The translations under genes and the position numbers were made by a program. Below the pieces are notes generated by a model. That model saw nothing but the letters and a program-made list of their open reading frames with translations. It did not search any database and had not been told where the DNA came from. From Romanomermis culicivorax (lineage: Eukaryota > Nematoda > Enoplea > Mermithida > Mermithidae), in contig CAWUHX010000131.1 in NCBI GenBank assembly GCA_963922205.1, forward strand, positions 558,001-622,000: a stretch of 64,000 nucleotides of DNA, in the 5' to 3' direction. Positions 11,682 through 22,782 of this stretch are shown piece by piece (positions within the stretch are counted from its first letter, which is position 1; each line of letters begins with the position of its first letter).

Positions 11682-13471
11682 GAAAAATGTGATTTCTGAA
11701 TATGTAGCGGGATGAATATCTATTCCTTGGCTTGTATTATTTTTAATTTTTAGTTTGAGTAAAATTATTTTCGAAAATCAATGACGGCGAACATATAAAA
11801 TTGTCCTAAAAAGTGTTCATACATTATGCCATAGTCCAGTAGTTCCACCTGAAGCCGCCCTGCAGTGTAGTCAGACGATTTCGATTAGAAATGTTGATAA
11901 GTCTTTTAGGCAGCTTTAAGAAATTTTTATTAGCATCAAAAAATTGGAAGATCATATCTCTTCACACAAATACCCACTGATGATAAAATAATTCTGACAT
12001 ATAGCTTATTCCGCTATCATCCCAAAGCAGATGTGATTTTCTGATTTCAGATTATGAATTAAACTCAGCTGTTAACGTGACCTTCCGACCTGTCAAATCA
12101 GAAGAACAAACTAATTTTTTGTTTTTCCCACTCTAATCTGTTCATAAACACAAAGACAGCCAAAATGGCATAATTCTGATTACACTGACAGTAATATGAG
12201 ACAGCTACTGCTTAGTGATCATAAATATCAATCGCATTGCGTGCCATATTTATTTTAGAATAGGTGCAACAATCGGAGTTTCTGCAAACGCAATATTTCC
12301 ATAAATGGTCTTTAATTTCCTTTATTGTTTTGCAGTAAAGATAGATAATAGTTGAAAGATACATGATGAGTAAATAGTGAGGTACTTCTTTTGGTGAGCT
12401 GAACAGTAACTGCAAAAGTAGACATTTTTATAGTCTGTTTAGTATAAAATGCTTCCAAATAGAAAAGTCCCACAAATCATTACTGTCGTCAAAATCGTTT
12501 ACATAAGCTTTTTCACTCGGAAAATTGTTAAGGGTTAGGTTAGCATGCTCACAAATTTCCAGCCCTATATGATATATTGTTTATCAGAAAATCGTAAAAA
12601 TCTAAAATACTATTTGCTTTCCACTTTCATTATTTGGAAGCATTTCATGAAAAACAGACTATAGTATTCAAAACGAACGTTTTGTCTTATGATGATTTAA
12701 TGTTCACTCAACATGTAAAACTCATTGAAATAGATATCACTAAAGGTAAGACCCTACGCTTTCTGGCTTCACTCCAAAAATTGCGGAGATCAAAGAAGTC
12801 TGTGGCGTTATGGCAAAAATTGAATACACTCCCAAAAATCCCCATTCCAAAAAATTCAGTAACTTTACACCGCCACAGTGGCGCGAAAAATTACTTCTTG
12901 GCAAAACGATTTACACTGCCATCTTCAGCATTAAAAACTGAACAAAGTTTTTTCGATATGTGATTTGAGCTGATTAGCCTATGGTCAAGTTTTTTCGAAA
13001 TTTAATCAATTTTTTTTTGAATACGACAAAGAAAGGTACTGCCTTCATTACGCATAAAGTTTTTACTGTAAAATTTGTTTTTACAAAGATTATAAATGTT
13101 CATCGCTCAAGTTTGCAGATGTGGCGTTTGGTTTAGCAGAAAAATATAAATATGGAAGAGATGCTTTTCAGTTTCATTTTTGATCACTTTTCTTGGAAAA
13201 TAGACTGATATTGTATCTCAGTGGATAACAACATATTATACCCATGCATCCACAAGACGCTTTATGCATATTTGTACGGCTTATTGAATCAGAACATTAT
13301 ATGTCTCCCGGCCATCACCCATTTAAGTTCAAATGAGTTTGCAATGCAATACGGAAAGACTACGATTTCATCGTTAGAACAAATTGAATTTTTTTCCTTA
13401 ACTTGTTTAAAGAAGATGAACGTTTCATAAACATCTTTTCGCGTCAACGAGGCGCTTTTGAAGAAATTGAC
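11682..13471. other. Intergenic region between gene B and gluconokinase
   Basis: About 1.8 kb between convergent genes. It contains the 12429-12663 MITE and a diverged related fragment near 13100-13210. No other gene is supported. Confidence 0.6.
12429..12663. mobile_element. Tc1/mariner-like MITE, 235 bp
   Basis: The termini are TATAGTCTGTTT and AAACAGACTATA, flanked by or including TA, and the inverted repeat goes on inside (AAATGCTTCCAAATA against TATTTGGAAGCATTT), so the TIRs are about 30 bp. TA at the ends suggests a TA target as in the Tc1/mariner superfamily. Diverged relatives are scattered in the window (about 1605-1777, 6148-6310, 33830-33945). It is non-coding. Confidence 0.75.
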
Positions 13472-13477
13472 TTTATT
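13472..13477 (-). terminator. Polyadenylation signal of gluconokinase
   Basis: AATAAA on the minus strand (TTTATT on the plus strand), about 30 nt after the stop codon of the gluconokinase ORF, the usual position for the cleavage signal. Confidence 0.5.
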
Positions 13478-13505
13478 GACTAGAAACTAAAATTCGAATA
13501 AATAA

Positions 13506-14039
13506 TTATTTATCGGATAATTTCAACTCATTCAAAATTTCACTGCATATCAAATCAGCACTTTGTGAACCATCAATAACTAAAAAATTAATCTTCTCAC
13601 TTTGATCAATATCCTCAAAATTTTGAAATTGATCTTCAATTAATTTGACGACGAAAAAATGCGATTTCCGAGCCAATATTCGACGTTTGGCTTCCTCAAC
13701 ATCGATTTTCAAATGAACGAAACAACATGAATAGTGTCGATTCAAGATTGATCTGTAACTACGCTTGAGCGACGAACAAGCCAGAATGACGTTTCTACTT
13801 TGTAGAACGTTTTCTTCAATTAAATTTGACAAACATTCTAACCAAGGTTTCCTATCTTCGTCATTTAGTGGTAAACCATTCGACATTTTCGCTATATTTT
13901 CCGAACTATGGAAATCGTCTCCGTCGAAAAATCGATAGTCAAGTTTAGCCAGACGTCGAGCCAATTCTTTTCCTATTGTAGTTTTTCCGCAACACGAAAC
14001 ACCCATCAATATAATGATCATTGTAAGTTTTTGTTCCAC
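13506..14039 (-). CDS. IDNK: Gluconokinase (IDNK-like), single exon
   Basis: The 177-residue product matches the gluconokinase family along its full length and in overall size. It would phosphorylate gluconate to 6-phosphogluconate, feeding the pentose phosphate pathway in the cytosol. Visible motifs are the P-loop GVSCCGKTT near residue 14 (the family usually has GVSGSGKST), then FFDGDDFHS, NIAKMSNGLPLNDEDRKPWL, VILACSSLKRSYR, and the ARKSHFF segment that corresponds to KREGHFM in the human enzyme. The second Met (residue 7, MIIILMG) is an equally good start by homology. There is no intron, unlike its intron-rich neighbours, so a retrocopy or transferred gene is possible. The frame is intact and an AATAAA lies 30 nt downstream. 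Dinucleotide P-loop kinases of other types (shikimate kinase) are excluded by the PLNDEDRxPWL motif. Confidence 0.93.
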   Translation of the reverse strand: MEQKLTMIIILMGVSCCGKTTIGKELARRLAKLDYRFFDGDDFHSSENIAKMSNGLPLNDEDRKPWLECLSNLIEENVLQSRNVILACSSLKRSYRSILNRHYSCCFVHLKIDVEEAKRRILARKSHFFVVKLIEDQFQNFEDIDQSEKINFLVIDGSQSADLICSEILNELKLSDK

Positions 14040-14771
14040 AAAATGAATAACAAAGGAAAGAAGTGGGTATAGTTTCGTTGAGGAGAAGAAATGTTTCTAC
14101 CATAAACTTCACTAACAAGATAACCAATTGAGGAAATTTCAAACCTGCAGACTAAATTTCAACGTATACAAGCTCACATGTATGGATACTGACAACTGTT
14201 TAGTGTATTGAATTTATTACTCATTACGCCAATCGTTAATGTGAGATGAAAACTTGGTCACATTTGCTTATCATAGGTGGCGCGACAGCGTCAACCTATA
14301 ATATACTTGGCCCCCAAATTTCATGTCCCCCCCTCTAGAGCCAAAACGGTAAGAGCTAGAACCTTCGGGTTTTTTGCATAATATCGGGCATAGGGGCAAA
14401 CTATGGGGTGCCTTTTGTCATTTGGCCTTTATCTGCAAGTGGTGCTCGGTGGGGCCCCAAAAACAGGTAAAAAACGCACTTTTAAGGCCCTCCAGTTCCA
14501 CCATGCCCAGCAATCGGTGTGCCATATCCAACCTCCATACTTCGGCCTAAGCATCTTGGGGGTGTAATCTCAAATGCGAATTTTTTTTTCTTTGAAATAT
14601 GGCCTCAATTCAATTATATGGTTGACCAAAGTCCGGGAAAACGCCAAATTCCCCAATTTTGTTATATAATACTTATGGGTTCAAAAAATAATTTGTTGCC
14701 GCATAATGGCACAACTAATTTCATTGCAGTTTCAATTGAACTTGTAGCCTTAATGGGATTTTTGGGCTTCT
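14040..14771. other. Intergenic DNA upstream of gluconokinase
   Basis: I see no gene or clear repeat here. The part near 14270-14520 is GC-richer, with C and G runs. It may hold the gluconokinase promoter on the right side of the gene. Confidence 0.4.
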
Positions 14772-15922
14772 AGGGTTTTCGACCATTGGGAATTTGATGG
14801 ACGCGGTCACTTTACACAAAAAATTATCCCGGGTGTAAACAAGCGTATTTGCGTGATTTTTCAGTGGAGGGAGTTTCCGACCGCGGGGACTCAATAAATG
14901 TGATCACTTTACACAAAAAATTATCCCGTGAGTAAACAAGCGTATTTTCGTGATTTTTCAGTGGAAGGGGTTTTCGACCACGGGGAATTTGATGAATGTG
15001 ATCATCTTACGTAAAAGAACTAGCCCGGGTGTAAACAAGCGTATTTTTGTGATTTTCTATGGAAGGGGTTTTTGACTGTGGGGAATTCAATGGATGCTTC
15101 ACTTTACACAAAAAAGTTATCCAGGGTGTAAACATGCGTATTGCCGTAATTTTCTTGTGGAGGGGATTTTCGACCACAATGAATTTGTTGTATGGCAACA
15201 TACAACATTCCACCCGTAAGATTGATGATTTAGCCAATCCACGGGTTCCGAACCCGGCCATTTTTGTTGAGCCCTGGTCGGGATGGTTACACCTACCCCG
15301 ACATTGGCCAATGGTGGGACAGCTACGGCGCCACCCAGGAAGCCCTTCAACAAATTCCATGAATGTGATCACTTTACACAAAAAATTATCCCGTGAGTAA
15401 ACAAGCGTATTTTCGAGATTTTTCAGTGGAAGGGGTTTTCGACCATGGGGAATTTGATGAATGCGGTCATCTTACATATAAAACTATTCCGGGTGTAAAC
15501 AAGTGTATTTTCGTTATTTTTCGTGGAAGGGGTTTTCGACTGCGGAAAATTCAATGGATACGTCATTTTACACGAAAATCTATCTGGGGTATAAGCAAGC
15601 ATATTTTTGTGATTTTCTATGGAAGGGGTTTTTGACTGTGGGGAATTCAATGGATGCGTCACTTCACACAAAAAAATTATTCTGGATTTAACCAAGCCTA
15701 TTTTCGTAATTTTTTTGTGGAAGGGGTTCTCGATCATTGGGAATTTAATGAATGTGATCACTTTATGCAAAAAAATTTCTTTGGGAGGGGTTTTCGATCA
15801 CTGAGAATTTAATGAATGTGATCACTTTACACACTAATTCATATCGAGTGTAAACAAAGGTATTTCTGCGATTTTTTGGGTTTAAGGATTCTAGACCATG
15901 AGGAATTTAATAGGTGTGGTCA
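14772..15922. repeat. Tandem array of about eleven 97-bp units
   Basis: Each unit reads roughly GGAATTTGATGAATGTGATC, ACTTTACACAAAAAATTATC, CCGGGTGTAAACAAGCGTAT, TTTCGTGATTTTTCAGTGGA, AGGGGTTTTCGACCACG. Successive TTTTCGACC motifs fall at about 14777, 14873, 14972, 15068, 15166, 15434, 15534, 15630, 15728, 15792 and 15889, giving periods of 96-100 bp. There is one 171-bp interruption and one 64-bp truncated unit. The copies differ at many sites, so the array is old. Open frames within it run through repeats on both strands and are not genes. Confidence 0.9.
15186..15358. mobile_element. Insertion inside the 97-bp array
   Basis: The repeat period is broken by about 171 bp of unrelated, GC-richer sequence bounded by short inverted ends (GAATTTGTTG and CAACAAATTC, which overlap array sequence). 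Its minus strand has a GGTTCGGAACC stretch that resembles a pol III B box, so a SINE-like insert is possible. I cannot classify it. Confidence 0.4.
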
Positions 15923-17269
15923 TTTTTCAGTCTGTTTACAATGTTTTTTAAGTACTATGCAGTTAACACATCTTTTACTTTTGCCGGAAGTAAGAATTTG
16001 TAGCTTGAAGATGGTTTTTTATTGTTTTTTTGACGTGAAGATGACCAAATTTAAAACTTCAATGTGCTTCTATGAAGGTTTTCGTGCATGGTTGAGGCCC
16101 ATTAAAAAGAGGTGAACTAGTTTATTAGAAAATGCCCCGATGGGGCAGAAAAAAGGAGAATATACTTGCTTCGACAGTTGCCATGGTAGAAAAAGAAGAG
16201 GACTAGATTTTTGAGAACTTGGGTCAAAGTTGGAAAAAATTCACTTCCTTTATATTGGATTTTCATTCTTTCTCAAAAAAATTGTCTATGTCTGCGAAAA
16301 AGTATATTCTGCAGCTGAGTGCATCAACACACTTTCCAACCAAATATGTGCATCTCTGAAATTTTTAGGAGGGTACAGAGGTGGATCTTGGTTTTATGGC
16401 GTTTTTTAGACAAAAAATTCAAAAAAATTGATCGAAAAATTTTTTGCATAACAAATTTTCCAGTTCCAAAACCCTTGTGGAAGTTTGTGCCCCCATGTCC
16501 CCTCTCACACATGTTTGCTTCCAACTGTGTTGAACTTTTTTACTGAATTTGGTGTCAACAAAAGAAATCAACTGTGGGAAAGTGGCACATAAAATCTCAC
16601 TCAGCTTTTTTAGAAAAAAAGCTACAACACAAAGTCTTCTAAGAACTAAACCGATTGTGCCGGATACGTTTCATTCACTCATTTTATATATTATACAACA
16701 TATCATATAAAATTCATTCCATAAGTTCTACTGATTACAAGCTATAAACAAATTTATTCTCTTTTATTTAACTATGCAACAAAATAGCATCATTAACAGT
16801 TTTTGGATTTAAACTGAAATTGCAGAAAGAGCGCTTTTTACGGGTTTCCAGATGGGAAGCAATTTCGCCCATCCCTGTCGCTCCCGTCCTGCTTTCAAAA
16901 AAATCGTTTTGTTGCCATGGGAGTGCCAGTGGAGTCGAAGAGAACACCCTAATATCTAATATAGCGACAACCCTAATATAGGCACGGCTGAATCCCATTT
17001 GCAGATCAGTGCCCAATGACTGTAACCAAGGCCCAGTTGCACAAAAGGGGTCTAAGCTCCAGTGCAAAGTAATCTCGAACAAAAAGGCTAATCAGTTTGA
17101 TCTCAAGTCCGGTATAAATTGAATGCCATCAGGATTATAACGAGCTCAATGTCGAGATTATCCCCAGCTCGAGCTGTCGGGTTGCACTAACATTTTCGCA
17201 TAATTTTCTTATCTCTAAAGCAAATAAATATAAAAATTTCTGCAATTCCCAAACTCGAACTTAAACCTC
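15923..17269. other. Intergenic DNA left of the retroelement
   Basis: No gene is supported. The last part (about 17030-17195) has GTTGCAC motifs in opposite orientation (CAGTTGCACAAAAG and GGGTTGCACTAAC) that could be the ends of a small MITE. Open frames on the minus strand here have no recognisable domain and do not supply the TM6/TM7 missing from the GPCR at 32-36.8 kb. Confidence 0.4.
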
Positions 17270-17369
17270 NNNNNNNNNNNNNNNNNNNNNNNNNNNNNNN
17301 NNNNNNNNNNNNNNNNNNNNNNNNNNNNNNNNNNNNNNNNNNNNNNNNNNNNNNNNNNNNNNNNNNNNN
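17270..17369. other. Assembly gap (100 N)
   Basis: Exactly 100 Ns, a standard placeholder. The gap hides the left part of the 3' LTR, its junction with the flank and the target-site duplication of the retroelement. Its true size is unknown. Confidence 0.98.
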
Positions 17370-17508
17370 GTGAAGAATGATTTCACTATCATTTTTCGTC
17401 TTTCTTTGGCGCTCCATTCTATGCAAATGTCTGCGCCGCTGGTCGTCCCTTTCGTCGATTTGCATGTCGATTTCCCCACACGAATTGGCATCAACAGGGT
17501 GCCCAACA
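17370..17508 (-). repeat. 3' LTR (readable part)
   Basis: These 139 bp are identical to 31405-31543. On the element strand the LTR starts TGTTGGGCACCC. It is preceded by GCGAGGGA, a short purine run that may be the polypurine tract. The rest is lost in the N gap. Confidence 0.92.
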
Positions 17509-18253
17509 TCCCTCGCGCGTCGAAACCGACCTACGGGAGGTAGAAAAAAAAACTTTTGGCCGGGTTGCCCCGGCATAAAAAAGAATTAATCAAAAAAAAA
17601 AAATCTACCACTCCGGCTGACTCCTGATAAACAGTTTGTCTCACCGGACTCCCGTTTCACAGTCTGTCCTAATAGAACTCCTGTGCTGGTCGTTGGACAC
17701 AACGAATACCAAGGGCTTCGCCGCAATGGCTGCCAAGTGACGTCCATTTTGACCTCGGCGTTGATGGAATAACCTCCTGCCCTAAGGAGTATGACGTAAA
17801 CGTCGGTGCCGGATGTGTGGTCGGCTTCGGGCTCGGCCGCTCGGTCTGCATGCTGTGTCAATTCGTTGGCCGTGGGTCTAACCGCATGCAAATCGACTTC
17901 CCGCGTCTCTATTTTTTCTAAATTAAACTAAAATACGAGATTATATGACGATACAAAAAGACGACGCGGGAATGTACGGATATCACAAAATTTAAAATGC
18001 GCTAAAAAATTTGAGCAAGAATGTGGCCAAAAGTTAAAATATTTTTTACGGTTGCGTTTTTGCACCGGTTTTGTCAAAAAAAAGAGATTTTTGATGGCCA
18101 GCAGCACCGAAAAGAAATGTTTTTGGATTTTTTGTTTTTTGATTTTTTTGGATTTTTTGTTATTTTATTAGTGTTTTTGGGTTTTGTGTTTTATGAAATA
18201 AGTAAAAATATATGTACGAAAAAGAAATTTTTGGGCCAAAATTTTGCGGCTAT
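17509..18253 (-). other. 3' untranslated region of the retroelement
   Basis: The stretch between the ORF2 stop and the 3' LTR is T-rich near the stop on the plus strand and ends with the purine run GAGGGA that abuts the LTR. No coding sequence is recognised. Confidence 0.6.
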
Positions 18254-21200
18254 TTACTGCTGCTGCCCGCCGCCTCGGTAGCCTCCTCGAGGTCTACCTT
18301 GATAGTACCCCCTCTGACCTAATTGGCCTCGGGTCTGACCTCCATCTTGGCCTCTATTTTGGCCTTGTTGGCTTCCGCCGCGTCTACCTAGCGGCATAAA
18401 ATTTGGATTATGGAATTGAGCATCCGGGTCTTGACCTTGGTGTTGCCAGGTTCCTCGGCCTCTGTAAGGTCGCTGAGGGCGCCCTCTGAAGCCTCCCCTG
18501 GGTTGACCTTGGTCATACCCCGGTCTAGCCCTGTACGGGGCCGGGTTTGAGAACATATCGTCTCTCCCCTGCTGCCTTTGACCACTGCTAGTGGAGCTGC
18601 TGCGCTGAGGTTTTTGTGTCCGATAAGTTGAATTAAGAGATTTTGATGATATTGATTTTGATCGAGAAAGCGGACTTTTGTAAGAGGTGCTAGCAGCTTC
18701 ACTATATGACCTCTGGCTGGTCGTAGCCGATGATTGTTGTATCATCGGTGGTTGTTTCTTAGCCGGAGGGAGTCTAGGCACTTTAAACTTACTCGGGCTC
18801 TTGGCAGCCGTTCGCTGATATTTATCAGCTTGCGACCTGTCATCGCCTGGTGCCTTCCTCTTAACACCCATCTGGTTTAACCTTTGCGAGCCCATAAAAA
18901 TATACTGATTAAAGGCTGCAATGTAGACATCGTCTACGCGGTTTCCCTGGGCCTCAACGACTAGTTGTCTGTTCGCAAACGAGCACGCCTGGGCATACCA
19001 CCTACCAATTGCCGTTGGCGTGATCGGAGCGAAGTCCAACTGAAGAAAAATCATTAGGGTCACATACCTAATGGCCATAAAGACGTCTGAGGCATCGTAG
19101 TCCTGAAGCCATCTGGGGATGAGAATTAAAATTATCCATTCCCAGATCTCCTCAGGGATGCGCTCTCCGTCAAACATAAATCCGCCCTGCATTTCGAATT
19201 GCTGACGGTAATTTTCGTGAATCTCGGCCATGGCATCATTGACCATTCTGTAAATTATCGGCCGTTCTTGCCGATCAAAGGCGAAGTAATTGGCGACCTC
19301 TGGATTTTCAAATGAGATCAGCCCAATTAGACGCCTTTGTTCCCGTTGCCACTCCCAATAATCAATCAGAGTTTCGGCTAATTGACCAGGAGTGACAAAC
19401 TGCTGTGGTTCCCTTTCGGGTCTAGTAGCTACCACATTCAGTTTGACCTTCTTGATCAATTTCTCCTCCGATTCAAGATCGGGCTTCACCAATACGCTTC
19501 CCGCAGGTTTGCTACTTCTTGCGGTATAGCTGGAGGGCACAGATTTACTTTTGCCAGAAGAAGTACTAACCTCTCCGCCGGTTTTCGATACCGTTCGCGT
19601 CTGAGTGTACGATGTTGTCGCAGTGGACCCTGTTGTCCTATCCGATTTTGTCTGGCCTATGGAGGTCTCCGTTCGCGTCTGACTTTTTGAAGTCTCTGTT
19701 CTCGTCTGACTCTTTGAAGTCTCCGATCTCGACTTTTGGCTCGTCGAGTATTGTGGGGTCGTCGTTTCTTCGGCCGTATCGTAGGCGTCGTTCTCGGATC
19801 CGGTGGCGGCCGCTCCTTGTTGCTGCTGTCCCTGAGCTGCAAGTCTGCGTCGCTTGGCCTTACCTATCCTCTTTCTACGCCTTACCTTTTCCTTGGCTAA
19901 GTGCCGGATGAATTTTTCCGACATCCCTTCAGCTAACATTTGCTGAACTTTGTCTGGGGAATAAATTCCAGGAATACCTTCCTCGGCAATTCTTCCCCTC
20001 CGCATCAGCTCTGTCGCTGCGATGGCTGAATCTGAGCTATCGTCGGCTAGTGCCTGCTCCTTCAGTTTCCTCTGGATTGCCCTCTGACGCAGGAATTCCT
20101 GCTGCGTCAGCCTTCTCTGTTCTTGAATTTTGGCCTGTAGGGCCTCTTGCTTCGCTTGACGGTCATGATCCTTAGGATCTTTGGCCTTCACAGGTATCTC
20201 CTGGGATGCTTCCTGCATCTTCTCCAGTCTGACATCGATCCCTGACATTTTGGTGACTGCTTCGTCAATTTGAGTCTGGATTTTTTCCTCCTCAAGAGCC
20301 TGTTTCTGAGTTTTGGCCTCCATCGCATCCTTATTCTCTGATGTCTGGCCCTCAGATTCGAGGATTTCACCCTCTTCTTCTTCTTCTACATCCTCCTCTG
20401 AACTGGACTCAGAGTCTGAATTCCGTATCTTCGGCAACAGCTGCTTTACTTTAGCCGGTAAAACAGCTGGTGCTGGAGGTACTGATTGCATTATGGTGAC
20501 AACCTCTGGCTCAGGCTCGGCCGGTTGTTGTACTTGAGGTACTTGAGTCGGCTGTGCCACCGCTGGTTGGATTGGCGGGGGCACCACGACAACTACTGCA
20601 GCTGCCTGCGTAGCAGCAGTGTCCAAAGCTAGTGTAGCTTTGGCCACTGGCGCTAGCGCCTGCGGCTGCGCTTTGACCTGTCCCGTCCCTCCGGCTTGCG
20701 CTGTTTGGGAAGTTGAGGGACGATTTACCGGTACCTTAGAAATTAACTCACCAGCTGGGGTATATGTTAATGTATACCCGGGCATTTCCGAAGCGATTGT
20801 TCTCTCCCGGAAGCTTTTACTGACAAACTCCGGTCTGAGCTCGAGCGGATTTCTTGGTGCGTAGGTAATCGGGTAGTCGGTCGGCGATGCGTCTTCCGTC
20901 ATGGGATACCGCAGTCCTGGCGTTAAAGTCTCGAAGCCTACGTAGTAAAAAGTTACATAGAAATAAGGATTTACCTTGTAGGCTCCGTCCTTTAATAACG
21001 ATTTGTCGTCGCCAATTTGTAGGATTTCTTCGGCTTCTCGAAATCGTAGCGGGACAAAACCGAACCGATTCTGCCATGCGTATACCCCTTTTTTAGATGG
21101 AAAGCGGGGTTCCGACGGCGGTAGCGTCGCTGCTAATTCTAAATAGTAAGCCAGGCGGTCGCCTGACTTCCAGGACATTTTCTTTATCATTTCCTGGCCC

Positions 21201-22687
21201 TCTTTAGTATAACTATTTAGAAAGTTATAGTTTAGCAGAGCGCTAGTTTCATAGTCGCACTCCGCTCTAGAATGAGGCCATGCCAAATGATAAGCCAATG
21301 GCATAAATTTGCAGATGACCTCTAACTCTGGGAAGTTTCGCTCATCCAGCATACCTGAAATTTTTGCCAAGTTTGGCATGTAAAAATTGGTCTTATAGGC
21401 CTGTCTATGGCCCTCGATACCCACTGGGTAGTGGTTATTAGAGGAAAACACCTCTTGTGGAATGGTATCGGGCTTCCCGGCTTGTTGCCAGTATAGCTTG
21501 GCGTTTTCGTACAACGTTAAAGAAATTTTTCCGTCTAAATCCCAGTAGGTTCCACCTGACTTGAGATTTTCCAGGATATATTTTGAAATATTAACCCAGT
21601 CTGGTATCTGGACGTCCTGGATTTCGTCGGGATCACTATCTGTGGTGTATCCATCGTCCTTCATTGGTTTGTTATCTCTTGGCAGTAGTGGGTAGAAACC
21701 ACTTGGCAGCTGAACTCCCTGCGGACGAACTGGATTACACTCCGTGGGCGCGGTATAATAACCTGTGTTATTTCCCTGCATCTGTACCGCCCAACGGTTA
21801 TACATCTCACACTTCATCATGTGATAGACCATATTTGGTTGAACCTGATCGGTTTCCATAACTGGGGTACCCAGCCCCATTTCTCGGTTCACATTGCCCG
21901 GAATCATTAGATATTGTTGATAAAAATGCAGGGCAATGGTGTTGATCTGTTTGGGATCCGCCTTGTCATGGTCGAAAATCTGCATTTGCATAAGCAGTTG
22001 ATCGGCCATGCCATAGTGAATGGCGGCAAACATGACCAATAAGGAGTAGTATGCGTCTAGAGCGGCGTATCTGAGCTCTTCCGGCAATATACCCCTTTTG
22101 GCAAACCGATCACGGTTCGCTTTTAACGAAAAGTCATATTGGTAGGGGCCCACGTCTATCAAATAAAATTCCGTGAACAGTCCCTTTAACCGAAAAGTTT
22201 CGGGACATATACCTGTCTGAAAGCATTTCTTCTCCAGGTTTACTCCTACCATGGTGAGGGCGAAACGGTCTAAGTCAAAGTATCGACCTTTGGTCTTTCT
22301 TAGAAATTCCCGTAAGGGGACAGTTTTGTCCCTGTCCTTATTATCTCGCCCTGCGCCACAAACGTTATAGATACTCACCAGATCTTCCAGCACGGCATAT
22401 CCGGCGAAGAGCATGTCGGAGTTCAAGAAGTCGTGGAGGCTGGTCCACTCTTTGATCATCATCGACGTTGTATCAATAACGTAAGTTTGACCATTCGTTA
22501 GCGCGAAGCTGATATATCGGGCAAACTGCTTTCCCATTGGATTGTCGACCTCCCTTGTTTTGAACAAGGCGGCGACCTTATCCTGGTTGACTTTTTCAAC
22601 GTCGAAGCCACAAACTGGTTGTCCTCTGAAGATTGATACTTCTCGGATAAAATGGAGTACCTGGCTGACCTTCCCGATGTCTACCAT
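18254..22687 (-). CDS. Retroelement ORF2: DEDDy 3'-5' exonuclease with RGG tail
   Basis: 1477 codons from the first Met. The N-terminal 235 residues carry all motifs of DEDDy exonucleases (RNase D/WRN/EXD2/Nibbler type): ExoI FDVE (D29, E31), Exo[10 protein letters not shown] (D102), a middle FDLDRFAL...LEKKC segment, and Exo[15 protein letters not shown] (Y207, D211). Residues about 240-640 are an unrecognised, probably folded region. Then follow a Pro/Gln/Ala-rich linker, an acidic Ser/Glu tract (about 760-782), a Gln/Glu/Lys coiled-coil-like stretch (786-869), a very basic [15 protein letters not shown] (929-946, NLS- or RNA-binding-like), TSKSQTRTE repeats (982-1009), a helical domain (1099-1266) and an RG/Gln-rich tail (1382-1477). 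There is no signal peptide or membrane anchor, so it is not an envelope protein. The open frame continues upstream of this Met to a splice acceptor at 22783-22784, so the real N-terminus is probably longer (see 22688-22782). Enzyme activity and any role against small-RNA silencing are inference. Confidence 0.9.
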   Translation of the reverse strand: MVDIGKVSQVLHFIREVSIFRGQPVCGFDVEKVNQDKVAALFKTREVDNPMGKQFARYISFALTNGQTYVIDTTSMMIKEWTSLHDFLNSDMLFAGYAVLEDLVSIYNVCGAGRDNKDRDKTVPLREFLRKTKGRYFDLDRFALTMVGVNLEKKCFQTGICPETFRLKGLFTEFYLIDVGPYQYDFSLKANRDRFAKRGILPEELRYAALDAYYSLLVMFAAIHYGMADQLLMQMQIFDHDKADPKQINTIALHFYQQYLMIPGNVNREMGLGTPVMETDQVQPNMVYHMMKCEMYNRWAVQMQGNNTGYYTAPTECNPVRPQGVQLPSGFYPLLPRDNKPMKDDGYTTDSDPDEIQDVQIPDWVNISKYILENLKSGGTYWDLDGKISLTLYENAKLYWQQAGKPDTIPQEVFSSNNHYPVGIEGHRQAYKTNFYMPNLAKISGMLDERNFPELEVICKFMPLAYHLAWPHSRAECDYETSALLNYNFLNSYTKEGQEMIKKMSWKSGDRLAYYLELAATLPPSEPRFPSKKGVYAWQNRFGFVPLRFREAEEILQIGDDKSLLKDGAYKVNPYFYVTFYYVGFETLTPGLRYPMTEDASPTDYPITYAPRNPLELRPEFVSKSFRERTIASEMPGYTLTYTPAGELISKVPVNRPSTSQTAQAGGTGQVKAQPQALAPVAKATLALDTAATQAAAVVVVVPPPIQPAVAQPTQVPQVQQPAEPEPEVVTIMQSVPPAPAVLPAKVKQLLPKIRNSDSESSSEEDVEEEEEGEILESEGQTSENKDAMEAKTQKQALEEEKIQTQIDEAVTKMSGIDVRLEKMQEASQEIPVKAKDPKDHDRQAKQEALQAKIQEQRRLTQQEFLRQRAIQRKLKEQALADDSSDSAIAATELMRRGRIAEEGIPGIYSPDKVQQMLAEGMSEKFIRHLAKEKVRRRKRIGKAKRRRLAAQGQQQQGAAATGSENDAYDTAEETTTPQYSTSQKSRSETSKSQTRTETSKSQTRTETSIGQTKSDRTTGSTATTSYTQTRTVSKTGGEVSTSSGKSKSVPSSYTARSSKPAGSVLVKPDLESEEKLIKKVKLNVVATRPEREPQQFVTPGQLAETLIDYWEWQREQRRLIGLISFENPEVANYFAFDRQERPIIYRMVNDAMAEIHENYRQQFEMQGGFMFDGERIPEEIWEWIILILIPRWLQDYDASDVFMAIRYVTLMIFLQLDFAPITPTAIGRWYAQACSFANRQLVVEAQGNRVDDVYIAAFNQYIFMGSQRLNQMGVKRKAPGDDRSQADKYQRTAAKSPSKFKVPRLPPAKKQPPMIQQSSATTSQRSYSEAASTSYKSPLSRSKSISSKSLNSTYRTQKPQRSSSTSSGQRQQGRDDMFSNPAPYRARPGYDQGQPRGGFRGRPQRPYRGRGTWQHQGQDPDAQFHNPNFMPLGRRGGSQQGQNRGQDGGQTRGQLGQRGYYQGRPRGGYRGGGQQQ

Positions 22688-22782
22688 TCGAGGTTCCTTG
22701 GGATTGGCCGGCCAGTACCCAAATGTGGCTTTGAACCACTGATCCAGTTCGTGGATTCGTACGGCCCGTTTGACGTTATAAT
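22688..22782 (-). CDS. N-terminal extension of ORF2 behind a predicted splice acceptor
   Basis: Upstream of the first Met the frame stays open and protein-like ([20 protein letters not shown], then [10 protein letters not shown]). It is preceded by TTTATGTTTAG, a plausible acceptor. A donor AGAG|GTAAT lies at codon 9 of gag (exon end 30806). Both leave compatible phases, so a spliced mRNA would use the gag start codon, as env mRNAs do in errantivirus-type gypsy elements. The prediction rests on phase and motifs only. Confidence 0.6.

Noticed and set aside
12634-12963. Plus-strand 109-codon frame
   Set aside because: It starts inside the MITE at 12429-12663 and has no recognisable protein features.
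15007-15804. Several overlapping frames of 60-124 codons on both strands
   Set aside because: They run through the 97-bp tandem array, and their repeats just mirror the DNA repeats.
14772-15922. Possible CRISPR-like array
   Set aside because: Whole units, not only short direct repeats, are conserved, there are no unique spacers, and the DNA is eukaryotic.
16768-17082. Minus-strand 104-codon frame left of the retroelement, tested as the missing GPCR 3' exon
   Set aside because: It has no hydrophobic segments and no NPxxY or CWxP motif, and it probably overlaps a small MITE-like repeat.
18254-22687. ORF2 as an envelope gene
   Set aside because: Its position is env-like, but there is no signal peptide, furin site or membrane anchor; the exonuclease motifs are clear instead.
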